A program made the position numbers and the translations under genes. Shown piece by piece: positions 17,343 to 26,387 of a DNA stretch of 64,000 bases. Position 1 is the first letter of the stretch. The number at the start of each line of letters is the position of its first letter. The notes under the pieces are model-generated. The model was given only the letters and a program-made list of their open reading frames with translations. It was not told where the DNA came from and searched no databases. This DNA comes from an uncultured Prevotellaceae bacterium. GTDB taxonomy: Bacteria; Bacteroidota; Bacteroidia; Bacteroidales; Bacteroidaceae. Location of the stretch: contig ONCG01000008.1 of NCBI GenBank assembly GCA_900316285.1, positions 1 to 64,000 on the forward strand, in the 5' to 3' direction.

Positions 17343-17507
17343 TTGTTTGCTTGTTTTGGGCTTTTGGTCGAAAAGCGGTTGCAAAGGTAGTGTTTTTCGT
17401 TTAAAATGCAAAGTAGGTGATGCAAAGTTTTCGTGGATTTAAGCAATTTTAACGGAAGAGATGAAAAACTCTCAATGCTCACCCTCCCAACTCTCACTGA
17501 AAAGTTG

Positions 17508-17515
17508 TACCTTTG
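17508..17515 (+). promoter_or_regulatory. -7 element directly at the mutS2 start
   Basis: TACCTTTG followed by CACC ends only 4 nt before the mutS2 ATG at 17520. Transcription would begin at or within a few bases of the start codon, implying a leaderless or near-leaderless message. Confidence 0.6.
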
Positions 17516-17519
17516 CACC

Positions 17520-20123
17520 ATGATTTATCCGAAGAATTTCGAAAACAAGATCGGCTTTACCGAGATACGCCGCTTGCTTCGGGGAGAATGTTTGTCGACA
17601 CTAGGTAGTGAACGTGTCGACCAGATTGCTTTTTCCGCCGACGCCGACGAGGTGAACGAATGGCTGTTGCAGGTTCGTGAATTCCGGCGTATTCAGGAGG
17701 AAGAAGACGATTTCCCGCTGAATTATTTCTTTGACGTGCGAGCATCTATTGCCCGCATTCGTCTGGAAAACACTCACCTGGAAGAAAGTGAGCTCTTCGA
17801 CCTGCGCCGCTCCTTGGAAACCATCTTCGACATTGTGAAATTCCTTCGGACGAGAGAAGACCAGCGCGAAGACTGGCAGGCGGGAAGCCGTTCAGCAGCA
17901 CCCACCTACCCCGCCCTCCATCGGCTGACGGAAGACGTGGTCACATTTCCCGACCTCATTCGTCGCATCGACCAGCTGCTCGACAAATTCGGTCATCTTC
18001 GCGATAATGCCTCACCCGAGCTGTTGCACATCAGACAATCGCTGGCACGAACGGAGGGCACCATTTCACGCACACTCTATTCGATTCTCAGAGCCGCACA
18101 GAGCGAGGGCGTCGTCGACAAAGACGTCACACCCACGATGCGCGACGGCCGTCTTGTGATTCCTGTTGCACCAGGCTTGAAGCGAAAAATCAAGGGTATT
18201 GTGCACGACGAGTCGGCATCGGGTCGTACTGTATTCATCGAGCCCACCGAGGTGGTAGAGGCCAACAACAAGATTCGCGAGCTGGAAGCCGAGGAGCGCC
18301 GTGAGGTCATCCGCATCCTGACGGAGTTCAGCAAGGAGGTACGCCCACATGTGAGTGATATCCTGGCATCCTACCAGTTCCTGGCCGCTATCGACCTGAT
18401 ACGTGCGAAGGCAGAGCTGGCCCGTCAGATGCAAGCCATCGAGCCCGTTGTGGACAAGCAGCCCTACATGGATTGGATTCGAGCCATACACCCCTTGTTG
18501 CAGAACTCCTTGGAGAAACAAGGCAAGCAAGTGGTGCCGCTCGACATTCGTCTGCACGACCCAAAAGAAGAGAAGGACAGCAAGACACAAGGGCGCCTGC
18601 TCATCATCTCCGGCCCCAATGCCGGCGGTAAATCGGTGTGTCTGAAGACAGCCGGACTCTTGCAGTATATGGTGCAATGCGGTCTGTCGGTTCCCATGAG
18701 CGAACGCTCGCAACTGGGTGTGTTTCAAAACATTATGATTGACATCGGTGACGAGCAAAGCATCGAGAACGACCTCTCCACCTATTCGAGTCACTTGCTG
18801 AACATGAAGCACATGATGCGGCAAGCCGACGAACACACGCTCCTGCTCATCGACGAGTTTGGTGGAGGCACCGAGCCGCAGATCGGCGGCGCCATCGCCG
18901 AAGCTGTTCTGAAGCAATTCTGGCAGAAGAAAACCTTTGGCATCATCACCACCCACTACCAGAACTTGAAGCATTTTGCCGAAGGTCATCCAGGCGTTGT
19001 GAATGGTGCGATGCTCTACGACCGCAACCAGATGCAGGCCCTTTTCCAGTTGAGCATCGGACAACCCGGTTCATCGTTTGCGATAGAGATTGCCCGCAAG
19101 ACAGGCATTCCCGAGGAAGTCATCAACGATGCCTCAGACATCGTGGGCCGCGACTACATACAAAGCGACAAATACCTGCAGGACATCGTTCGCGACAAGC
19201 GCTATTGGGAGGGCAAGCGCCAGACCATTCATCAGCGCGAGAAGGATATGGAGCGCACCATCGAGCGATACGAGAGCGACCTCACCGATATTGAAAAGAG
19301 CCGTAAGGAAATTCTGCAGCGAGCCCAGGAGCAAGCCGAAGAACTTCTGCGCGAGAGCAACAAGCGCATAGAGAACGCTATCCGTGAGATTCGTGAAAGC
19401 CAGGCACAAAAGGAGGAGACACGCCGCATCCGTGAGGAGTTGGAAGCCTTCCGTGCCGACATTCAGGACTTGGACACACGGGCCGAGGACGAGAAGATTG
19501 CCAAGAAAATCGCTCAGCTGCAGGCCCGCAAGGAGCGCAAGGAGAAAAGGAAAAAGGAGAAGAGCCAGAACCAATCCCTTCAGCAAGGAGGAAGCAACGA
19601 AGGTGCAACAACATCCGCCGACAAGCCGAAGCCTGCTGCCGAAGAATCATTGGTCGTCGGAGCCACCGTACGCATCAAGGGCCTGCAGTCTGTCGGCCAC
19701 ATCGAGAGCATCAACGGCAAGATGGCAACGGTGATTTTCGGAGATATGCGTACGAAGATGCGCCTGGAACGACTGGAGCCTGCTGTCGAGACGAAATCGA
19801 AAACCGAGGACCGCAAGGAGAGCCTCAACGCCTATAGCATCAGCCGCGAGACACGCGAGACCATCGACTCCCACCGCCAGAACTTCCGGCAGGACCTCGA
19901 TGTGCGCGGCATGCGTGGCGACGAAGCCCTGAATGCTGTCACCTATTTCATTGACGACGCCATCCTCATGGGTATGAGCCGCGTGCGCATCCTTCATGGT
20001 AAGGGCAACGGCATCCTACGCCAGCTCATCCGCCAGTATCTCGCCACCGTTCCCAATGTCACCCACTATGCCGACGAACACGTGCAGTTTGGCGGTGCCG
20101 GCATCACGGTGGTAGACCTGTAA
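17520..20123 (+). CDS. mutS2: MutS2 family DNA/ribosome-associated ATPase-endonuclease
   Basis: An 867-residue MutS2 protein. In the family it suppresses homologous recombination or rescues collided ribosomes. The MutS ATPase domain has Walker A GPNAGGKS (residues 365-372) and the Walker B/signature segment LLLIDEFGGGTEP. A long charged coiled coil (about 560-690) follows, then a KOW-like segment, and a C-terminal Smr nuclease domain with LDVRGMRGDEA (near 793) and HGKGNGIL. MIYPKNFENKIGF is the conserved MutS2 N-terminus, which fixes ATG 17520 although the open frame runs 29 codons further up. Confidence 0.95.
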   Translation: MIYPKNFENKIGFTEIRRLLRGECLSTLGSERVDQIAFSADADEVNEWLLQVREFRRIQEEEDDFPLNYFFDVRASIARIRLENTHLEESELFDLRRSLETIFDIVKFLRTREDQREDWQAGSRSAAPTYPALHRLTEDVVTFPDLIRRIDQLLDKFGHLRDNASPELLHIRQSLARTEGTISRTLYSILRAAQSEGVVDKDVTPTMRDGRLVIPVAPGLKRKIKGIVHDESASGRTVFIEPTEVVEANNKIRELEAEERREVIRILTEFSKEVRPHVSDILASYQFLAAIDLIRAKAELARQMQAIEPVVDKQPYMDWIRAIHPLLQNSLEKQGKQVVPLDIRLHDPKEEKDSKTQGRLLIISGPNAGGKSVCLKTAGLLQYMVQCGLSVPMSERSQLGVFQNIMIDIGDEQSIENDLSTYSSHLLNMKHMMRQADEHTLLLIDEFGGGTEPQIGGAIAEAVLKQFWQKKTFGIITTHYQNLKHFAEGHPGVVNGAMLYDRNQMQALFQLSIGQPGSSFAIEIARKTGIPEEVINDASDIVGRDYIQSDKYLQDIVRDKRYWEGKRQTIHQREKDMERTIERYESDLTDIEKSRKEILQRAQEQAEELLRESNKRIENAIREIRESQAQKEETRRIREELEAFRADIQDLDTRAEDEKIAKKIAQLQARKERKEKRKKEKSQNQSLQQGGSNEGATTSADKPKPAAEESLVVGATVRIKGLQSVGHIESINGKMATVIFGDMRTKMRLERLEPAVETKSKTEDRKESLNAYSISRETRETIDSHRQNFRQDLDVRGMRGDEALNAVTYFIDDAILMGMSRVRILHGKGNGILRQLIRQYLATVPNVTHYADEHVQFGGAGITVVDL

Positions 20124-20125
20124 AG

Positions 20126-20197
20126 AGGTTCTTTCTCCGCTTCGCTCTGAAAGCGCCCCTGCGGGTCGAGCGGAGAAGTTGAGACGTTGAGAGGTTC
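20126..20197. repeat. GCGCTTTCAGAGCG repeat (copy 1)
   Basis: This stretch after mutS2 reads, in reverse complement, almost the same as 44380-44455: CCGCTCGACCCG, then AGGGGCGCTTTCAGAGCG, then AGCGG and GAAAGAAC, flanked by CTCAACGTCTC. The copies differ at a few bases only and lie in opposite orientation. Confidence 0.75.
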
Positions 20198-20239
20198 CTT
20201 GCGTTCTGTGTTGTTACTATTATTTATTCATTTCTAAAT

Positions 20240-21544
20240 ATGAAGAAAAGCATACTATTCACCATCATCCTTGCATGCACACTCTGCATGCAGGCGCAGA
20301 CCTATCAGCCGTCGCCAGAAATACAGCAGGCACAACGCGAGTTCCAAGACAAGAAGTTCGGCATCTTCCTGCATTGGGGCATCTACTCGATGCTCGGACA
20401 AGGCGAATGGGTGATGCAGAATCGAAACATCAACTACCAGGAATATCCGAAGATTTCCGCAGGTTTCTATCCTTCGAAGTTCAATGCCGACGAATGGGTG
20501 CAGGCCATCAAGGCCTCTGGAGCGAAGTACATCACCATCACCTCGCGTCACCACGATGGATTCTCGATGTGGAACTCGGCAGCGAGCGACTACAACATCG
20601 TGAAGGCCACACCCTTCAAGCGTGATGTGCTGAAAGAGCTCAGCGAAGCCTGTCAGCGACACGGCATCGCCCTGCACTTCTACTACTCGCACCTCGACTG
20701 GGGACGTCTCGACTATCCGCTGGGGCGCACAGGACTCGGCACGAGCCGCCCGAAAGACCAGCAGGACTGGAAGCACTACCAGAAGTTCATGAACGACCAG
20801 CTGACCGAGCTGCTCACGCAATATGGCCCCATCGGTGCCATCTGGTTCGACGGCGTGTGGGACCACGACAGCGACGCCACACCCTTCGACTGGCAGCTGC
20901 GCCCGCAATACGACCTCATCCACCGACTGCAGCCCTCGTGCCTGGTGGCCAACAACCACCACCTCGTGCCCTTCGACGGCGAGGATGTACAAATCTTCGA
21001 ACGCGACCTTCCTGGCGAGAACAAAGCCGGCTATTCGGGCGAGAACGGCGTGAGCAAGACGCTGCCGCTGGAGTCGTGCGAAACCATGAACCGCACGTGG
21101 GGTTACAACATCACCGACTCACTCTACAAAACACCCAAAGAAATCATCCACCTGCTCGTGGGAGCAGCCGGGCGCAATGCCAACCTGCTGCTGAACATCG
21201 GTCCCGAGCCCAATGGCGAACTGCCCGCAGAAGCCGTCAGCCGACTGAAGGCCGTCGGCGAGTGGATGGGCCAATACGGCGAGACCATCTACGGCACCCG
21301 TGGAGGCGAAGTGGAACCCCATCCCTGGGGAGTGACCACTCGCAAGGACAACCGTTTGTTCGTACACATCCTCGACCTGCATGACAACGGGCTGTTCCTT
21401 CCCTTGAAGAATAATAAGGTGAAGCGAGCCTGCGAGTTCGTGAGTCGCAAGGCTGTGAAGTTCACACGCGTCGACGGCGGCATCGTCCTGCAGCTTGGCC
21501 AGAAGCCTACGGACATCGACTACGTGGTAGAATTGCAGTTCTAA
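20240..21544 (+). CDS. GH29 alpha-L-fucosidase, secreted
   Basis: A 434-residue exported retaining fucosidase. A signal peptide (MKKSILFTIILACTLCMQA) leads into the GH29 barrel: KKFGIFLHWGIYSM, YITITSRHHDGFSMWNS, LHFYYSHLDWG and IGAIWFDGVWD, where D204 is the expected nucleophile. A short C-terminal beta domain closes the protein, as in compact GH29 enzymes. It would release alpha-linked fucose from plant xyloglucan or host glycans in the periplasm or outside the cell. The acid/base residue is not assignable from motifs alone. Confidence 0.93.
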   Translation: MKKSILFTIILACTLCMQAQTYQPSPEIQQAQREFQDKKFGIFLHWGIYSMLGQGEWVMQNRNINYQEYPKISAGFYPSKFNADEWVQAIKASGAKYITITSRHHDGFSMWNSAASDYNIVKATPFKRDVLKELSEACQRHGIALHFYYSHLDWGRLDYPLGRTGLGTSRPKDQQDWKHYQKFMNDQLTELLTQYGPIGAIWFDGVWDHDSDATPFDWQLRPQYDLIHRLQPSCLVANNHHLVPFDGEDVQIFERDLPGENKAGYSGENGVSKTLPLESCETMNRTWGYNITDSLYKTPKEIIHLLVGAAGRNANLLLNIGPEPNGELPAEAVSRLKAVGEWMGQYGETIYGTRGGEVEPHPWGVTTRKDNRLFVHILDLHDNGLFLPLKNNKVKRACEFVSRKAVKFTRVDGGIVLQLGQKPTDIDYVVELQF

Positions 21545-21585
21545 GTAGGAACCAATGCTGTCCAGACAAAGGCTGTCCAAAAAAC

Positions 21586-21640
21586 GATTCAAATCAGAAA
21601 CCATTCAAATCAGAAGCAGATTCAAATCAGAAACAGATTC
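21586..21640 (+). repeat. Short tandem repeat ATTCAAATCAGAA
   Basis: ATTCAAATCAGAA occurs three times with a period of 16-17 bp between the fucosidase and the permease gene, followed by a partial GATTCATTT. Confidence 0.75.
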
Positions 21641-21673
21641 ATTTATTTTCATACCTTATCTTAATCTTATTTT

Positions 21674-22987
21674 ATGAAAAGTATTTTAAAGTATCTTGGC
21701 TTCGACGAGGCCAAACACAAAGTGAGAACCGAGTTGATGGCTGGTCTCACAACGTTTCTAACCATGAGCTACATTCTGGCCGTCAACCCGCTCATTCTGG
21801 GCGAGGCGGGGATGGACAAAGGAGCCGTCTTCTCGGCTACGGTTGTTGCAGCAGCTATTGCAACGATTGTGATGGCTTTCTATGCTCGCCTACCGTTTGC
21901 GTTGGCATCGGGAATGGGACTGAATGCCTTCTTTGCCTACACTCTGGTCATCGTAATGGGCTTCACGTGGCAACAGGCTTTGGCCGCTGTTTTCGTCGAG
22001 GGTATCGTTTTCATTCTGCTCACCGTCTTCCGTGTGCGTGAAGCAATCGTGAACGCCATCCCGCTGAACCTGCGCTATGCTATCTCAGTGGGTATCGGCC
22101 TGTTCATTGCCATCATCGGACTGAAGAATGGCGGAATCATCGTGAAGAGCGATGCCACCGTGACGACGCTGGGCCCGTGGACAGCCACCTCACTGTTGGC
22201 AATGGGCGGCATTCTCTTGGGTGGTGTGTTGATGGCACTCAAAGTGCGCGGTGCATTGTTCTACACCATCATTGCCCTGACCATTATCGGCATTCCCTTT
22301 GGGGTGACACAGATACCTGAAGGCTTCACGCTGCTGAGCATGCCTGCCTCTATGGAGCCCGTGGCCTTCCAACTTGACTTCTCACGCTTCCTGAGCCTGG
22401 ACCTTGAGTACTACGTCATCGTCTTCACGCTGGTGTTCATGGACCTCTTCGACACGCTGGGCACGCTCATCGGAGCTGCGACGAGCGCAGGAATGGTAGA
22501 AAAGAACGGCCGCATTCACGGTCTGAACCGAGCCCTGATGGCCGACGCCGTAGGCACCACGATAGGCGCCCTCTGCGGAACCTCCACCGTGACCACCTAT
22601 GTGGAGAGCACCACAGGTATTGCAGCAGGCGGTCGTACGGGCCTTACCTCGCTCACGGTAGCCGTGTTGTTCCTTCTTGCCTTGTTCTTCTCGCCCTTCT
22701 TCCTCATCATCCCCTCTGCCGCCACAACGAGTGCGCTGGTGTTGGTGGGCGTTCTGATGATGGGCTCGGTGACGAGAATCGACCTAAGGGACTTCACTGA
22801 AGCGCTGCCTTGCTTCATCACCATCTTGATGATGCCCTTCACCGCTAGCATTGCCGAAGGCATTGTGCTGGGTATGCTTAGCTATGTACTCGTGAAGGTC
22901 TTCTGTGGCCGCTATCGCGAAATTTCTGTGGCGATGTATATCCTTGCGGTGTTCTTCGTGTTGAAGTATGTGGCACCACTCATCTAA
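21674..22987 (+). CDS. NCS2-family purine permease (AzgA/PbuG-like)
   Basis: A 437-residue inner membrane transporter with about 12-14 hydrophobic segments. The N-terminus has the AzgA-subgroup signature GLTTFLTMSYILAVNP, and ASGMGLNAFFAYT and the DLFDTLGTLIGAA and GTSTVTTYVES stretches hold the substrate-site residues of this branch. The family imports adenine, guanine or hypoxanthine with protons. It starts a group with a Tsx-like outer membrane protein and a UraA-like permease, pointing to nucleobase scavenging. Confidence 0.92.
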   Translation: MKSILKYLGFDEAKHKVRTELMAGLTTFLTMSYILAVNPLILGEAGMDKGAVFSATVVAAAIATIVMAFYARLPFALASGMGLNAFFAYTLVIVMGFTWQQALAAVFVEGIVFILLTVFRVREAIVNAIPLNLRYAISVGIGLFIAIIGLKNGGIIVKSDATVTTLGPWTATSLLAMGGILLGGVLMALKVRGALFYTIIALTIIGIPFGVTQIPEGFTLLSMPASMEPVAFQLDFSRFLSLDLEYYVIVFTLVFMDLFDTLGTLIGAATSAGMVEKNGRIHGLNRALMADAVGTTIGALCGTSTVTTYVESTTGIAAGGRTGLTSLTVAVLFLLALFFSPFFLIIPSAATTSALVLVGVLMMGSVTRIDLRDFTEALPCFITILMMPFTASIAEGIVLGMLSYVLVKVFCGRYREISVAMYILAVFFVLKYVAPLI

Positions 22988-23066
22988 CCGTCCCAAAACG
23001 CAGATATTCAACAAACTCGATATTCAATAATTCATGATATTCAAGAATCCCAATTATCCAAAATTT

Positions 23067-23771
23067 ATGAAAAAACAACTCATAACTGCTGTGCTGCTAC
23101 TGATGAGCATGGCTACGCAGGCACAGAATGTGCAGCTGCACTACGACTTCGGACGCTTCATCTATCCCGACGAAGAGGCGGGACGACAGAAAGTTACAAT
23201 GACGCTTGAACAGTTCAAAGCCGACAAGTGGGGCTCATGGTTCTACTTCGTCGATATAGACTTCAGCCGTAAGTTCACCGAGGGTGCCTACACGGAGATT
23301 TCGCGCGAATTCAATCTGAGCAAGAAGCTGCCCATTGCTGCACACGTGGAGTACAACGGCGGCTTGAACCGCTTCGGCAGCTTCCAGCAGGCCGCCCTTC
23401 TGGGCGCCGCCTATAACGGCCACAATGCCGACTTCTCGAAGACCTGGTCGGTGCAGCTCATGTACAAGCGCTTCTTCAAGAGCTATGAGTACACCCGCGG
23501 CTACAACAGCTTCCAGCTGACGGGCGTCTGGGGACTGAACTTCGCCAACAGAGCCGTGACGTTCTCCGGCTTCATCGACTTCTGGCGTGGAGAGAAAGCC
23601 AACGGTCACGGACAGCTCGTGGTGCTCACCGAACCGCAACTGTGGTACAATGTGACGCCGCATTTCAGCCTCGGTACAGAGATTGAGATTAGCAACAACT
23701 TCGTCTACAACACCTACAACGACAAGTCGTTTTTCATTAATCCGACGCTGGGTGCCAAGTGGAATTTCTAA
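23067..23771 (+). CDS. DUF5020 family, Tsx-like outer membrane channel
   Basis: A 234-residue exported protein with a signal peptide (MKKQLITAVLLLMSMATQAQ) and an alternating, aromatic beta-strand pattern ending in KWNF, typical of a small outer membrane barrel. I assign it to the DUF5020/Tsx-like group, which resembles the nucleoside channel Tsx. Its stop codon shares one base with the ATG of the UraA-like permease (TAATG), and a purine permease precedes it, so a role in letting nucleosides or nucleobases through the outer membrane is likely but inferred. The open frame extends 11 codons upstream; the signal peptide fixes this start. Confidence 0.8.
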   Translation: MKKQLITAVLLLMSMATQAQNVQLHYDFGRFIYPDEEAGRQKVTMTLEQFKADKWGSWFYFVDIDFSRKFTEGAYTEISREFNLSKKLPIAAHVEYNGGLNRFGSFQQAALLGAAYNGHNADFSKTWSVQLMYKRFFKSYEYTRGYNSFQLTGVWGLNFANRAVTFSGFIDFWRGEKANGHGQLVVLTEPQLWYNVTPHFSLGTEIEISNNFVYNTYNDKSFFINPTLGAKWNF

Positions 23772-24976
23772 TGAACAATAACAACCTCTCCCCCACGCGA
23801 ATGACCATCGTGGGCATCCAGTTTCTTTTCGTGGCCTTTGGCTCGACGGTGCTGGTGCCCCTGCTCGTTGGTCTCGACCCAGCCACAGCCCTGTTTACGG
23901 CTGGTTTGGGCACGTTCATATTCCACCACGTCACCAAAGGCAAGGTACCTATCTTCCTAGGCTCCAGTTTTGCCTTCATCGCACCCATCATCGCAGCCTC
24001 GAAGCGATGGGGAATGCCTGGAACGCTAGCAGGTATCGTAGGTGTTTCGCTGGTCTATTTCATCATGTCGGCACTCATCAAGTGGCAGGGACAAAAGTTG
24101 CTCAACCGACTGTTCCCGCCCGTCGTCATCGGTCCCGTCATCATCCTCATCGGACTCTCGCTGTCGCCGTCGGCGGTCAACATGGCGAAGGAAAACTGGG
24201 TGCTCGCCCTCATCTCGCTGGCCACCGCCGTCCTCGTGCTCTCGCTGGGACGAGGCCTGCTGAAGCTCGTGCCTGTGGTGTGCGGCATCATCGTGGGCTA
24301 CATCGTCGCCCTCTGCATGGGCGTCGTCGACCTCTCGGCAGTAGGCACAGCCCACTGGTTCGCGTTGCCGCCCAGCATTAGCCACTTCCACTTGCCGCAG
24401 TTCGCCTGGGAGCCGTTTCTCTACATGATTCCGGTGGCCATAGCTCCGGTCATTGAGCACATCGGCGACGTCTATGTAGTGAGTGCTGTTGCCAACAAGG
24501 ACTTTGTGAAAGACCCCGGCCTGCACCGCACAATGTTTGGAGACGGTCTGGCCTGCCTCTTCGCTGCCTTCTTCGCCGGTCCTCCGGTGACCACCTATAG
24601 CGAGGTGACGGGAGCCATGCAGATCACGCGTGTCACCTCCCCGACGGTCATCCGCATTGCTGCAGCAACGGCCATCGTGTTCTCCGTGATGGGTAAGCTC
24701 AGCGCCCTGTTGCAGAGCATCCCCAGGGCCGTGCTCGGCGGCATCATGCTGTTGCTCTTCGGCACCATTGCCACCGTTGGCGTGCAGAACCTTATTCAAA
24801 ACAAGGTGGACCTGAACTCCACACGCAACATCATCATCGTCAGCGTCACCCTTACACTGGGCATCGGCGGTGCCGTGTTCAACTTCGACTCGTTTGCCCT
24901 CAGCGGCATTGGTCTCTCCGCATTGACAGGTGTGTTGCTGAACCTCATCCTTCCGAGAGAAAAGTCAGAACAATAG
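23771..24976 (+). CDS. Uracil/xanthine permease (UraA-like, NCS2)
   Basis: A 401-residue proton-coupled nucleobase transporter of the NCS2 UraA branch, with about 14 membrane segments. Recognisable pieces are QFLFVAFGSTVLVPLL, FLGSSFAFIAP, VAIAPVIEHIGDVYVVS, containing the substrate-binding Glu, and GGPPVTTYSE-like AGPPVTTYSE. ATG 23771 overlaps the DUF5020 stop by one base; a start four codons earlier would overlap it by 13 nt and is less likely. With the upstream genes it forms a purine/pyrimidine uptake unit. Confidence 0.92.
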   Translation: MNNNNLSPTRMTIVGIQFLFVAFGSTVLVPLLVGLDPATALFTAGLGTFIFHHVTKGKVPIFLGSSFAFIAPIIAASKRWGMPGTLAGIVGVSLVYFIMSALIKWQGQKLLNRLFPPVVIGPVIILIGLSLSPSAVNMAKENWVLALISLATAVLVLSLGRGLLKLVPVVCGIIVGYIVALCMGVVDLSAVGTAHWFALPPSISHFHLPQFAWEPFLYMIPVAIAPVIEHIGDVYVVSAVANKDFVKDPGLHRTMFGDGLACLFAAFFAGPPVTTYSEVTGAMQITRVTSPTVIRIAAATAIVFSVMGKLSALLQSIPRAVLGGIMLLLFGTIATVGVQNLIQNKVDLNSTRNIIIVSVTLTLGIGGAVFNFDSFALSGIGLSALTGVLLNLILPREKSEQ

Positions 24977-25004
24977 TTTCAACCCAACAAATAAACTAAA
25001 CAAC

Positions 25005-26186
25005 ATGAAAGATTTCAAGTATTATGCTCCGACAGAGGTGGTGTTCGGTGAACACGCCGAGGAGAAGATTGGCAGTTTGGTGAAGCGCTACGGCGGCACA
25101 AAGGTGCTCGTTCACTATGGTGGACAAAGTGCCATCCGCTCAGGACTGCTCGACAAAGTGTGCAACCTGCTCAAGGAAGAGGGCATCCCCTTCGTCACGC
25201 TGGGCGGCGTCGTGCCCAACCCTCGCCTGTCGAAGGTGCACGAGGGCATCGACCTCTGCCGCCGCGAAGGTGTCGACTTCCTGCTTGCCGTAGGCGGAGG
25301 AAGCGTCATCGACTCCGTGAAAGCCATCGGCTACGGTGTTCCCTACGACGGCGACGTGTGGGACTTCTATCTGGGCAAGGCCACTCCCCAGGCGATGCTG
25401 CCGCTGGCCACCGTGCTCACCATTCCTGCTGCAGGCAGCGAGATGAGCAACTCCAGCGTCATCACCAACGAGGACGGTGACGTGAAGCTGGGCTACTCCC
25501 ACGACCTCTCGCGCCCGAAGTTTGCCATTATGAATCCCTGCCGCACGTTCACGCTACCACCCTACCAGACGGCAGCCGGCGTCACCGATATCATGATGCA
25601 CACGATGGAGCGCTACTTCTCGCACGACAACGATATGACGCTCACCGACGCACTCGCCGAGGCTCTGCTGCGCACGATGAAGGATGCCATCTTTGCCGTG
25701 CTGAAAGACCCCTGCGACTATCGCAACCGCGCACAGATCATGTGGGGCAGCAGCCTCGCCCACAACGACCTCACAGGCTGTGGACTCACCGGCGACTGGG
25801 CCACCCACGAGCTGGAGCACGAGCTCAGCGGAATGTTCGACGTCACCCACGGAGCCGGCCTCGCTGCCATCTGGCCGAGTTGGGCACGCTATGTGTATCG
25901 TGAGGATGTGAGCCGCTTTGTGCGGTTTGCCGTGAATGTGATGGATGTGCCCAACGACTTCGGCAATCCCGAAGCCACCGCCCTGAAGGGTATTGAAGCA
26001 ATGGAGAAGTTCTATCACGCCATCGGCATGCCTATCAACATCCATGAGCTCATCGGCCGTGAAGCCACCGACGACGAGATTCGCGAGATGGTGCGGAAGT
26101 GCAGCCGAAACTACACGGCAACACAGGGCAGCTTCAAAGTGCTGAAGCCTGAGGATATGGAGGAAATCTATAAGATGGCAAGGTAA
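25005..26186 (+). CDS. Iron-containing alcohol dehydrogenase (YqhD/BdhA-like)
   Basis: A 393-residue cytoplasmic NAD(P)H-dependent group III alcohol dehydrogenase. The nucleotide-binding GGGSVID is followed by the metal ligands in WATHELEHELSG (H268 and H272) and VTHGAGLA (H282), all intact. It resembles YqhD-type aldehyde reductases and butanol dehydrogenases and probably reduces aldehydes to alcohols in fermentation or detoxification. It lies 28 nt after the permease and may be cotranscribed, though no link to nucleobase metabolism is obvious. Confidence 0.92.
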   Translation: MKDFKYYAPTEVVFGEHAEEKIGSLVKRYGGTKVLVHYGGQSAIRSGLLDKVCNLLKEEGIPFVTLGGVVPNPRLSKVHEGIDLCRREGVDFLLAVGGGSVIDSVKAIGYGVPYDGDVWDFYLGKATPQAMLPLATVLTIPAAGSEMSNSSVITNEDGDVKLGYSHDLSRPKFAIMNPCRTFTLPPYQTAAGVTDIMMHTMERYFSHDNDMTLTDALAEALLRTMKDAIFAVLKDPCDYRNRAQIMWGSSLAHNDLTGCGLTGDWATHELEHELSGMFDVTHGAGLAAIWPSWARYVYREDVSRFVRFAVNVMDVPNDFGNPEATALKGIEAMEKFYHAIGMPINIHELIGREATDDEIREMVRKCSRNYTATQGSFKVLKPEDMEEIYKMAR

Positions 26187-26228
26187 AGGAGCCGAAGGCT
26201 CTTCATATTAGAAAGGAGTCATTCTGGA

Positions 26229-26366
26229 GTCCCCTCCTTCGGGAAGGAGGGGTAAGGGGTGGTAGCGAAAAAAAGGGTTCGACTTATTATAATTATTTGA
26301 AGTGTAATAGGTTATTTCATTGTTTTTCTCTACCACCCCTAACCCCTCCTCCCAGGAGGAGGGGAC
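26229..26366. repeat. 138-bp MITE-like element with C/G-rich terminal inverted repeats (copy 1)
   Basis: GTCCCCTCC...GGAGGGG with GGGGTGGTAG at the left end is inverted at the right end (CTACCACCCC...GGAGGGGAC), about 37 nt per arm. The middle is A/T-rich. A second copy with a clearly related middle lies at 62952-63087. Both sit between convergent genes. Confidence 0.88.
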
Positions 26367-26387
26367 AACAGGATGTGCGTAGAGTAA

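Noticed and set aside
18066..19064. 332-codon open frame on the minus strand
   Set aside because: Antisense shadow of mutS2.
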